From assembly GCF_014898055.3 (NCBI RefSeq), contig NW_023605305.1, positions 114,858,734 through 114,922,733 of the forward strand: a stretch of 64,000 bases of DNA. Reading direction: 5' to 3'. The position numbers were made by a program, and so were the translations under genes. This document shows, piece after piece, positions 33,001 through 44,286 of the stretch. The first letter of the stretch is position 1; every line of letters begins with the position of its first letter. Source of the stretch: Talpa occidentalis. Taxonomy: Eukaryota; Chordata; Mammalia; Eulipotyphla; Talpidae. The notes beneath the pieces were generated by a model. The model saw only the letters and a program-made list of their open reading frames with translations, made no database searches and had not been told where the DNA came from.

Positions 33001-33900
33001 GCTTCCCAAACATACATGGAGCAGCAGCTCCTGATGGCAGGGGGTGGGCTGTGGAGGGTATGTGGATGAGCTGCCCCAATGCCCCTTCAAGAGAGACCCG
33101 AGGACCAGCTAGCTGCATCTGCAGCCTCCAGCTGTTAGCTGCTCAGGGTCTGCCTCAGTTGCTGGCCCCAAGCTCACCCTTCTGCAGCACCTCACCTGAA
33201 TCAACAGGCAGTTCAATCCGAAGCGGGACACTCTTATGAGCAATAGTTGTTGCACGTCTCCTCGGCAGACTGGCCGAGGCTTTGTCAGGCCCTCTCTGAA
33301 CTCTGATTCCTTCCTCTTCCCCATCCTATTATTGAAACACCAATAATAAACATCTTGCACCCCCAATCTCACTCCCAGCATCTTCCTCCAGAGTCCAACC
33401 TGAGCATTTTGTATCAATTTGCGACAATTTATAGTATCTTTGGAGTCTTAGAAAACTCATTAGTTCAAATAACATTTCTAGGGACACACTTATTTTAACA
33501 GAAAACAAAACAAGTTGGCAACAGAAGATCCTATGCAGGCGAGGATCCACTCGGCACAGGTGACCTCAGCATCCTTGTGAGAGTTCTTCGTTTAACACCT
33601 AACATTAAAAAAAATCAACATAAAAATTAACCAAAAAATCAAGTCAGATTTTTTTAGGGTTGATAATCTATTTCATTTTAACCCAATATATCCAAATATC
33701 ACAAAGCAGACATGTAACTAACATAAAATTATTAATGGTAATTTATATGTATTTTAAATTGAAGTAACACTGGTTTAGAACATTACATAGAGCTCAGCCT
33801 ATAAGTCAGCCTCTGTATGTACTGCATTATGCCCACTGCCTAAAGCCCAGTTGCCATCCCTCACCCTGACCCTTTGACCTGATCTAATCCATTCTACTTC
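30050..33900. other. Intergenic, no gene recognised
   Basis: About 3.9 kb with no exon, RNA gene or young repeat I can name. Some old repeat character is likely (for example around 31,300-31,480), but I cannot assign it. Open frames are short. Confidence 0.45.
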
Positions 33901-33929
33901 CCCTTTCTTCTATGGTCACCACTATTGTG

Positions 33930-34450
33930 TTCTTATAATCTAAGAATTTGTTTCAGTTTTGTTTTGATTGTTCATTTTTTTCTTTATCTTTCAAAGTGAA
34001 ATTACCTGGTGTTTGTCTTTCATTTATTATTCACTTACTATTTCACTTGGCACAATATTGTCTAGGTTCATCAATGTTGCAAATAGCAGGACTCAACCTT
34101 TTAATAATGTTGTAGTAATTCTTTATGTAGTATACCACATATTTGTCTATTGGTGGGCACTTAGGCTGTTTCCAACTCTTGGCTATTGCAAATAAAGTCA
34201 AGATGAGCAGGGGGAGCAGGTATCTCTTTGAATAAGTGTTTTCATCTTCTTCAGATAAGTACCCAGAAGTGGGTATTTCCATTCTTATTGTTTTGAGAAC
34301 TCTCCATACTGTTTTCCATAGTGGCTGCACCAATTTACATTCCCACCAGCAGTGTTGAGGGGTTCCCTTTTCTCCACATTCTCACCAACATTTGCTGTTT
34401 CTTGTCTTTTTAATATTAGCTATTCTAACAGGTATGAAATGACTCAAATG
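33930..34450 (-). mobile_element. Old L1 fragment, antisense
   Basis: Reads as L1 ORF2 3' sequence on the minus strand: on plus it runs tcacttggcacaatattg, ggttcatcaatgttgcaaat, ttggctattgcaaataa, and ccataccgttttcca-like sequence near 34,310. Diverged and truncated. Confidence 0.75.
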
Positions 34451-34532
34451 AGATTTTAAAAGCTGGTTTATGATGCAAAATGTTCTCTTTTCTTTTAACT
34501 GTGAGAGTGGAAACATCTTCATTCACTGATTT

Positions 34533-34806
34533 GTTTTTTTAAGATTTACCTTTATTTATGCATGCATTCAATAACTGGGGTACAGGCCAGAGGTGCGGGG
34601 GGGTGAGAGGATTGACCAGAGACAGAGTGGGGAACAGAACAAGCAGACTGACTGAAACACACTGCTGAGGGGAGCAATGGGTGAGACAGGAGAGGTCTGC
34701 TGCGCCATGTGGGTCAGCTCCCTGGCCAAGGATCAAACTCATGGTGCAGTGCCTGGCGATAGCTTGCTAGTACTGAGACTTTAACCCCTTCGCCACCAGG
34801 GAGGCC
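34533..34806 (-). repeat. SINE copy 7
   Basis: Minus-strand copy: aagatttacctttatttatg tail at the low end, ctcagcagtg body (as cactgctgag on plus) and head gggaggcc at about 34,806. Confidence 0.9.
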
Positions 34807-34809
34807 CCT

Positions 34810-35310
34810 CTCCATTTATTTCTGACTATACTTTTGTGAATTATAAAGACTTGCATTTTAAGACCAGGGTTTATAAGTTCACTAGTTAGCAGTAGAAGCA
34901 AAATGCAAACCTGGTAAATTTACTTGCATAAAATCAAGAAATGGATCAATAGGATCTTACTCAATAATGGTGGCCAAACAAGGACTGCACAACATTTTAT
35001 TCTCTAGTCACCACCACTTCTATTACCCCACACACATGGATTGCTCCACTTGTGAACACGGGTGTCCTCCTGGACTGTATAAACTCACAGGGACATAGAA
35101 AGATGTTCTAATGGCCACACTAGCACTAATCAAAACCCCAACTTCCATATACATTGTTTCATAATACTTCTCTGAAGAAGAACATTTGAAGTTGGTTCTC
35201 CTTTTCCACCCAACCTTTGCCACCAATCCTTCTCCCAGTTCACAAAAGAAAGACATTATCTCTCACCCATCTCAAGTCATAATACATTGTCCTGGAATTT
35301 AAAACATTCC
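34810..35310. other. Intergenic, no gene seen
   Basis: Ordinary sequence between SINE copies 7 and 8. Nothing recognised. Confidence 0.5.
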
Positions 35311-35315
35311 TAAGG

Positions 35316-35541
35316 GGTCTCCCTGGTGGTGCAAGGGGTTAAGCACACAGCACTATGAAGCTATCCGCAGCAACCCACATGGTCCAGCAGACCTCTCCAG
35401 TCTCCAGGCTCCCCTCAGCAGTACATTTCAGTAGATCCACCTGTTCTGCTCCCCACTCTGACTCTGGTGAATCCTCTCACCCCCCGCACCTTTGGCCTGT
35501 ACCCCAGTTCTTGTATACATAAATAAATAAATCTTAAAAAA
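35316..35541 (+). repeat. SINE copy 8, internally shortened
   Basis: Plus-strand copy with head gtctccctggtggtgcaagg and tail cataaataaataaatctta. The stretch between box A and the body is shortened: the box B region is missing. Flanks attcctaagg (about 35,306 and 35,545) form the target duplication. Confidence 0.85.
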
Positions 35542-35740
35542 AATTCCTAAGGAACCAAAATGACGAGGGCACTAAAACTACAGTTAAGTTTTTGTGTTGT
35601 TCCTTGTCTGATATTTATGGGTGTTAGAGGCAAAGCTAGGTATTAGAAATGTTGACCCATATTGAGATGTTCTGAATTCTCATATGTTAGCGAGGAAGAA
35701 AGAATTTTTGACAAATTTCATTTAAAGACCTTGCCTCTTC

Positions 35741-38651
35741 AGGAAGCCTTCTACCTCATGGAGATTGAAACCCACACTACTGGAAGACCACTGGACTAAC
35801 GAGGAAATCAAAGAAAAAATTAAAAAATACTTTGAGTTGAACAAGGAGGACACCAATTTCCTAAATGTATGGGATACAGCAAAAGCAGCAATAAGAGGAA
35901 AATAAACAAGAAAGAACTTAAAGAAACAACTTAATCTCACATCTCAAGAAAAAGAATGACCACCAAAAAAACCTAAAACCAGTAGAAGAAAGGAAATAAT
36001 AAAAATCAAAGCAGAAATAAATGAAATTGAAACTAAAAATGCAATCTAAAATAGCAATGAAACCAAAAGTTGGTTCTTCCAAAAAATAAATAAAATAGAC
36101 AAACTCCTAGTCAGGCTCACAAAGGAAAAATGGGAGAAAGCACAAATAAACAGGATTACAAATGAAAGAGGAGAAATCACAACGGACACCGCAGAAATCG
36201 AAAGAATAATCAGAAACTACTATGAATAGTTATACGCAAACAAGTTCAACAATATAGAAGAGATGGACAAATTCCTACAACTTTACAGTCACCCAAAGCT
36301 AGATAAAGAAGAAATAGAACACCTTAATAGCCCAATTATACAAGCAGTGAAAATGAAATGGTAATTAAAACTCTCCCCAAAAACAAAAGCCCAGGACCAG
36401 ATGGATTTACAAATGAATTCTACCAAACATTCAGAAACGAACTAGTGCCTATTCTTCACAAACTCTTACAAAAATTTGAGAAGGAAGGGATAATACCAAA
36501 CACGTTCTATGAAGCCAACATTACACTAATACCAAAACTGAACAAGGACAACAACAACAAAAAAGAAAACTACAGGCCAATCTCTCTAATGAACAAAAAT
36601 TTTAGCTAACAGAATCCAACAATGTACCCATAAGATAATTCACCAAGTAGGATTTATTCCTGGGACACAAGGATGGCTCAACATCCAAAAGTCAATCAAC
36701 GTTATCCAACACATCAACAAAAAGAAATATAAAAACCATATGATAATATCAATAGATGCTGAGAAAGTTTTCGACAAAGTATAACACCCATTTATGATAA
36801 AGGCCCTTGATATTCTTGGGATACAAGGAACACACCTCAACATCATAAATGATGTTGGCCAACAGCCAATATCATTCCCAATGGTGAAAAGCTGAAAGCA
36901 TTTCCCTTAAGATCTGGAACAAGACAAGGATGTCCACTCTGACCACTGCTTTTCAATATAATACTGAAAGTCCTAGCCAGAGCAATAAGACAAGAGAAAG
37001 ACATACAAGGAATCCAAATAGGAAAGGATGAAATCAAACTATCACTATTTGCAGATTATGTAATAATATACATAGAGAACCCCCAAAACTCCACAGAAAA
37101 AGTAATCAAACTAATCAATCAGTTTAGCAAAGTAGCAGGATACAAAATCAACACACAAAAATCGGTTGCCTTCCTACACACAAACAATAAATCTGAAGAA
37201 GAAATCAAGAAAACCATCCCTTTTATTATTGAAACAAAAAAAATCAAATACTTGGGAATAAACCTAACGAAAGAGGTAAAGGACCTATACAAAGAGAACT
37301 ATGAGACACTGTTAAAAGAAATAGAAGAAGACACAAAGAAATGGAAAGACATCCCCTGCTCATGGATTGGAAGAATTAACATTATCAAAATGGCCATCCT
37401 ACCAAAAGCATTATACAGATTCAATGCTATTCCAACAAAAATTTCCATGACATTCTTCAAAGAATTAGAACAAATATTGATGAAATTCATACGGAGCCAC
37501 CAAGAACCCCGAATAGCCAAAGCTCTCCTGAAAAAAAAGAAGGGAATGGAGGTATCACACTCCTAGACTTCAAGCTGTATTACAAAGCCATAATAATCAA
37601 AACTGCACGGTACTGGAAGAAGAACAGACACACAGACCAATGGAACCAAATGGAAAATCCAGAAATAAACCCACAGATTTATGGTCAACTAATCTTTGAC
37701 AAAGGAGCAAAGAATATGCAATGGAGCAAAGAAAGTTTGTTCAATAAATGGTGCTGGGAAAACTGAGTCGCTACATGCAAAAGAATGAAGCTTGACTACT
37801 ACCTCACACCCTGCACAAAAACCAACTCAAAATGGATTAAAGAAGATAAGACCTGAAACCATAAAATATGTAGAAGGAAATATAGGCGAAACACTACATG
37901 ACATACGCCTCAATAACATCTTTAAAGACACATCACCCAAAGCAGTGATAGTGAAGGCAAAGATAAACAGCTGGGACTACATCAAATTAAAGAGCTTCTG
38001 CACAGCAAAAGAGGCAGTAATGAAAACAAAGAGAAACCCCACCGATTGGGAGAAAATTTTTGCACACAACACTAATGACAAAGGATTGATCACAAAAATC
38101 TACAAAGAGCTGATGAGACTCAACAAAAACAAAGTAAACAACCCAGTCAAAAAAAATGGGCAGAAGAGCTAAAAAGAAACTTCTCCAAAGAGGTAATGCA
38201 AATGGCTAACAGACATATGAAAAAAATGTTCAACATCACTTGTAATGCCCCAAAATAGATGACTGGGTCAAGAAGATGTGGTACATATACACAATGGAAT
38301 ATTACTCAGCAATCAAAAAAAACCTCAGGCAATTTGCAGCCACATGGACGGAGCTGGAAGGGATCATGCTCAGTGAAATAAGCCAGAAAGAAAAAAATAC
38401 TGGATGGTCTCACTCATAGCAGGAATTTAGAAAACCTAAATAAGGGACCAGGAAAAAGACTAATTATAATAATATCAAAATCAACAAGCAAGTATAAACC
38501 AGAGATACACTGGGGGGGGGAAGGGGAGAAGGAAGTGTGACGAAAACAAAGGTGGTGGGAATTGTATGGGGACTATAACCAAGATGAAAATGCATATATT
38601 GTGCAAAAATGAAAAATGATATAAAAATATATAAAATTAAAAAATAAAAAA
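35741..38651 (+). mobile_element. 5'-truncated L1 with target-site duplication
   Basis: A 2.9-kb L1 flanked by a perfect 17-bp duplication aaagaccttgcctcttc (35,724-35,740 and 38,652-38,668). It starts inside ORF2, after most of the endonuclease, and runs through reverse transcriptase, the C-terminal domain, the 3' UTR with a G run at 38,512, and an A-rich tail. ORF2 is open only in pieces (for example 36,358-36,609, 37,252-37,566, 37,792-38,172), with stops and frameshifts between them. The RT catalytic FADD is FADY here. It cannot code for a working protein, but the intact duplication suggests a fairly recent insertion. Confidence 0.9.
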
Positions 38652-38669
38652 AAAGACCTTGCCTCTTCT

Positions 38670-39332
38670 TTACCCACTTAGCATCAAAAAATGTGTGGAT
38701 CTGGGGGAGAGCCCAAGAAGAGCAGGGCAAAGTAAGTAAGAAATGTTGATGACAACCACACCTTCTCCCATGCAGGCAACACACCTATGCACAGCCCGGT
38801 ACCTGGTCAGTTCCTCTGTGAATTATGCTGTATCAGAACAGGTTAGGGTACATAGAGGCAGCAACTTCAAAATCTCAGTCCCTTAAGCCTACAAAGATTT
38901 GTCATTCACTCGGGTCACACCAAAGTCAGCTGAAAGGCTGCTGAAGTGCCACTATGCAGAACACAACCAGCTGTGTCAGAGTGAGAGTGCCGGAGCATCT
39001 CAAACCAGGAATTAAATGCTTCAGCTCAGACGTGATAAAATACTTCTGCTTCCAAGTAAGGGCTTAGAATTAGTCACACAGCTCCGTTCAACCACAAAGA
39101 GGATGTAAAATCCTACAGTAAGCATAAAAGAGCAGGACACATTGTCAGAACTGCAAAAAAAGTATTACAAAGTGCTTTAAAAATGTATAAAAGCAATGCC
39201 GAGAAATACCAATCAGCTTCAAAGCGCAGTGTCCAGGCGATCCCCCATTGCCAGTGAAAGGAAAGGGTTGGTCTCTCACATCCCGGGCTGTCTTTGCTGC
39301 TTATCCTGCACAATTTCAAAAAGGAGATGAAA

Positions 39333-39335
<3 letters not shown>
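38670..39335. other. Intergenic, no gene seen
   Basis: No exon or repeat recognised between the L1 and the poly(T) run at about 39,335. Confidence 0.5.

Positions 39336-39366
<31 letters not shown>
39335..39366. repeat. Poly(T) run of about 32
   Basis: Uninterrupted T run. It could be the tail of a minus-strand retrocopy, but no body was recognised next to it. Confidence 0.9.
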
Positions 39367-39370
<4 letters not shown>

Positions 39371-39539
39371 CTCACAGATCAACACTCTTATCTTCAAACT
39401 AAAAAGAGAGAACGTGCTGAAGGTAAATTGTATTTTTTACACTCTTGGACCATTTAGAAGAAACCGTTTCATTGCTTTACCCAAAAAAGGAAGCCCGTAT
39501 CCACATTCCCACTTGGTGGCAGATCTGTTTGCTGCGCTC

Positions 39540-40330
39540 ATCAGTCCCATTTCTGCTCCTAACTCGGGCGCGCCGGCGGGCCCTGCTGTGCAGCACCTGC
39601 TGTCCAGCGCCTGCTCGCAGGTGTGCGGCCGCCCCGGCTCGCGCAGGCGCTCTCGGCCCCCGGACCTGCGGCTCCGCGGCGCCCCCGTGTGGCCACCCGC
39701 CGCGCTGCGCGCCCCCCAGGCCGTGGCGCCGGAGGGGGCGCGGGCAAGAAACGCGCTCTCGGAAGGGGCGCCAGCAGCGCCGGCGGCGGGCGGTGGAGGA
39801 CAGCCAAGCCGTGCGTGCCCGATGCATCGCAGTGTCCAGAAGCGCACCCCAGCGGGCACCCCAGTGGGCGCCCCCCCCCTCCAGCCCCCAGCCCCCGGCA
39901 CTGCCAACGCGGCCCGGCAGGTGCGGGGACCCGGCTCCCGAGGCCCGGCCGGCTCGTGCCTGGGGCCGCAGCGCCACCCGGCGGCCGCGCGCGGAAGCTG
40001 CAGCCTCGGCCGCCCCTCGCGCAGGGGCTGCTGGGAGCGCGGCCGGGGCCGGGTTCGGGGGCCGCGCGGGGAGACCCGGGCCAGGGGCGGGGTGTGAGGT
40101 GCCCCCTGGCCGGGTCCTCCGCTGTCGGAGCCAGATAGTGGCCCTGGCCGGGAGCCCCAGTGGCTGCGCCGAGCTGCGTCCGGGAACCAGGGTCTGAGCC
40201 CACAGGGCGTCTCCTGGCCGGGGGTCGGCGCCGGGCCTGGGAGCCAGGCCCAGGGGCTGCGGCCGCCGACGGGGGTGGCTGGAGGGGCGCGTTCGGGGGT
40301 TTTCTTAGCCCTGACTCGGCAGGGACAATA
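39540..40330. other. Third orphan CpG island
   Basis: About 0.8 kb of dense CpG, bounded by AT-rich sequence. Long overlapping frames on both strands (up to about 400 codons on minus) are explained by composition. None has a domain. It is a candidate promoter for an unannotated transcript between FCGR1A and H2BC18. Spliced H2BC18 transcripts in human span this interval. Confidence 0.55.
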
Positions 40331-40339
40331 CCCAGGGCG

Positions 40340-41435
40340 TGCTGGACCAACCGATGCTTTGCGGAGTGTCCTGGGCCCTTCTCGTAAGCCGGAGGCTTCC
40401 AGACCCTGAGCACAGCCATGGCTGGGTCCATGGGGGGCCATTTCTCACCCTTCAGGTTCCCTGGGGGGAGCCCTACCTGAGGACCAGGGGAGCTTCCACA
40501 AGAGCCCAGGCCCATTTTAGAATACATAAGGGGGACTCCTGGGGATCCACTGGTTTGGCTAAGTTGGGTGCATCGTGGGTCTTTCCTGGCCCCCAAACTC
40601 AGCTGGAAGAAACCTGCATCTTCTTGCTTTTGCAGTTGAAAATCTGCTATAAGACCATAAGGTCTTTTAGGTATAAATTGTTTGTCAGTGCACAGGCAGT
40701 AAAAATAAGAACCAATAAAATTATTTGCTGTCCTGCTATTCTTTATTTCTTGATTTGTTTCTAAATATGAAGTCAAAATCCCTAAAGGATAAGAAGCTCA
40801 GCTCCCTGCCTGACCCTTTCATCTCCATGTGACACTAAATATATTACTCTTTAGCCCTAGATTTAGAATCAAAAAGAGATTGTGGAGAGGGGGAGCATAT
40901 GCTAAAGGGAAAGTTTCCCAAACATGAGAGTTCTGGAGAAATAAATTCCCTAAATGGGTGCCAAGAAGATAGTTTAACTTTGAGGGAGCAATGGATAATT
41001 GCCAATGAAACTGCAACCATCTGGAGTGTGGCGGTGACTCTGAGGCCTGCTTCCTCTAGAAGGGCAGGAAAAAAAGCCTTGAAGAGAAAAAGAGGACACT
41101 TACAACGGTTTGTGAGTAATCATTTTCTAACTTTAATTCAGTCGTATCTTGAAATTTCACAAGCTCTGAACACAGTAAACTAAGATTCAAATCTTAACCC
41201 TACAATTAATAGCTACTTGACTTGCAGTTCCTTATCCTAATTTTCTCATTCCACTTTGAAATCTATGTTGAAGCCTGTAATAACTAAGCTTTATGGATAG
41301 TTTTTATGTACCAACCATGCTTTATTTGCCTTGTAGGCATTATTTCACTGAATTTATTGCTGTTAATGTCTCAATATTAGAGGTTTTTAACCATTTTCCA
41401 TTGTCTTTATCTATTTATATAAATATTGTCTCTTC
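40340..41435. other. Intergenic, no gene seen
   Basis: AT-richer sequence after the CpG island. Nothing recognised. Confidence 0.5.
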
Positions 41436-41439
41436 CCTC

Positions 41440-42061
41440 TGTTACAGTGCAGGGAGAGGGGCGACCCAGAATCACCAAACCTGCCTGCTCTGAATAGGTT
41501 CTGTCATTCACCGCATTAAGACAAAACATACTCAAGTATGTAAGACCTTCAATAGAAAGGAACTTTAATTCAATTAAGTGTGCAATAAAGAGAAAAGAAG
41601 AAGAATAGAAAATATAGTTTTCAACTCAAGCACCCAAAGTCCCCTATCCCCTCACGTGTAAATGCATAACCAAATAGGGTTGGCCCAAAGCAGGGCCACT
41701 GAGGCCCAAAAGCCTGCCCCATGTCTAAGGCACCTTCTGGTGGGACTCATAGGACAAGGGCAGATGGGGCCCTGCACATCTGGGATAGAAGGAGAAGAAT
41801 GAAAATCAAGATAAAAGCTGCCATTGTTACCTCCCCACGGGTCTCTCACCCACATCTGTGTCAACCAGGCCAGGACCAAGAAGCAAGTGCAGCTTCTTCA
41901 CGTCTCTGCTCCTGTGCCTCCTCCAGGTCTCTTGGCTCTTCATCCTGCTTCCTTCCTTCCCCAGTCTCCTCCAGCTTCTCCTCCTCTCTGCTCAGCTCCA
42001 CCCTCCTTTGGTGGGGCAGGGAACCTGAACTTCCCCTTGCTCCAGGGACTACCCTGTTACA
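41440..42061 (-). mobile_element. Solo LTR, family A, copy 2
   Basis: A 622-bp element with TGTTACAGTG / ..CCCTGTTACA ends and a 4-bp duplication CCTC (41,436-41,439 and 42,062-42,065). Same orientation as the copy at 5,657 and clearly the same family by sequence along its length. Confidence 0.85.
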
Positions 42062-42069
42062 CCTCCATC

Positions 42070-44242
42070 TCTGGAAAAACTACCTGGGCCTGTTCCTGTT
42101 TGAAGGGTCTCTCCTTTAGCTACTTTTTATTCAGGCATTCTACTTAGAAGAACTTTCATACTCTGTGGCATCAATGTGAAAAAATTATGAAAATCAGAAT
42201 TCAAACACTTAAAGTCAATACAGAAAAACTCCCTTACAAAAATGCTTAGAGAGGCAAACTTACTTTTATTTTCATAGAGCAGGGAGAAGAATGAAAAAGC
42301 CTAAGGAAACATGGATATGTTCCCTCACTAAATACATACAAAAGTTAATACAACTTACACCTTTCTCCTGATCATTGTTTTACGTAGTGTATAAGTAGCT
42401 GTACCAAACTACATGAAATACATGTACATCTCCACAGAGAAATTCAAGCAATTTCAGGCCCAACCTTAGGACTAGTCATCTTAAAAAACACTGGGCAGCC
42501 TTTCTCAGTGTCCTGAATAGACTTGTTCGACACTCCTTCACAGACAAAAGAGTTTTCCTTTGGTGCATTTGAAAATGGTAATCCTGCCGACTCAAACAAC
42601 TGTGCAAAGTTCAAACATCATTGCCAGTGAAAAAAATTAAGCTGATTGTTCATGTATATTCTGTTCCCCTGAATGTTAAAAACACAGATATCAAAAGAGT
42701 GATAGGAATTTTCCCCTACCGCCTGGTAATTTATTGTTAGTGCCTTTTCGCATATGAAACAAAGGAGATAATTTGCTCATTTCACTAATCTGGATCCCCC
42801 ATCTTTAACCACGAGAATTCCTACTTTTGGATTAGTTAATTCAAGGTCTCTCTCTTTCTCTCACCAACCCCAAACCAATACCATCCTTTGGGCAGTGGGC
42901 CAGAAGCCAGGTTTGGATCCTTGAAGGCAAAAACACAACAGAACTTACCAAGCTCTATTAATCCTTTTACCTTATCATCTGTTTCTGGCTTTGTCCATCT
43001 GAAACGAAGTCCTGTGGCTACTCTCTAGAATTTCATGCCTATTTTTTGTAGAAAGATTTCAAATATGTCACCTATGTATAATAGCTCTTGACCAAAATAA
43101 ACAGTTACCTTGAGGTCTTAAGACTGTCACTTACTTACCATCCTTGTGCTATAGTAAGAAAGCCTTCCTTATATTCTTGGGGAGACTAGTTCCTAAACAG
43201 GTAACAGGAACAGGCACATCATGTGAAACTACTGAGGAGAAAAACATGACATCATTTAACAAGCAGAAATGATTGACTCAGAGGTCATCAACCTAATTCC
43301 ATCAAACCTGTTTCAAATTTAAACATTTCCCACGTTATCTACATGTTCCCCTTTCGGTTCTAAGGTGTTTTTTTCTCTGTGCTGCCTATTTGTGTGTCCT
43401 GAATGGTTTTTATTCTTATGGCTTGCTCATGTGTTAAGTCTTTAACATTTAGAGCTTTCAACTCAGAAATCAGGAATAGGAAAAAAGCACCTAATGATAA
43501 CATTTCACTTTTTTTCTAAAGCATTGTTGGGAAGTATTGCAAACGTCTGATTTAAAAAAAAAGAGGCGGAGAGAAGGTATTTGTCAAAGATTGTATAGGT
43601 TTTATAGCGCACTAGTAACTGACACTATGCTTAAGCGCTTTTGTTTTCTAACTCATTTTCTTTGTATTGGGACACAAAACAGATACTTGAAAGCTCTATA
43701 GGGTCAGAGATCCTACAAGTAAACTGTGGAACTTAATTGCCTCTTTGATGGTGCTTTTTAGAAAGGTTTTATTGCTCCAATGCAAGATTCATAGGGAGGT
43801 GACTCTCAAATCACTAAAAATCTATTTAAAGTACCACTTGTTGGGAAAGGCAGCATACCTAGGGGCACAGCGATGATAGTTCCCATGCCCTCCCTCCGGA
43901 AGGAGAATGGGAAAACACAGATCAAATATTTACCATGTTTTAGCTGCTGTCGTAAGTGCTTTAAATACATGATCTCATTCGACCTCTGAAACAAGCCAAG
44001 AAAACAGGTTCTATTATTTTTCTCTTTTCACAGAGGAAGAAATTACTGTCCAAAGGGGTAAAGAAACTTTCCCAAGATCATATAGCTTTCGGGGAAGGAG
44101 GAGGAAGCTGGGACTCAAAGCTAATGCTCATCCCGGCTACAGTACAGGCCGTCTCAGCCAGTTTACTTGCACTTTTATAATTGGTTTGCTCTAAGGGGCC
44201 CATGCTCTAAGCATCCAGGGGATAGACTATCACTTTCAATAA

Positions 44243-44286
<44 letters not shown>

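Noticed and set aside
36358..38172. RT-like open frames as a host gene
   Set aside because: They lie inside an L1 flanked by a 17-bp target duplication and are interrupted by stops.
39437..40776. Open frames of 334 and 405 codons on minus in the CpG island
   Set aside because: They overlap each other and plus-strand frames in the same island. Composition explains them; no domain or splice structure supports one.
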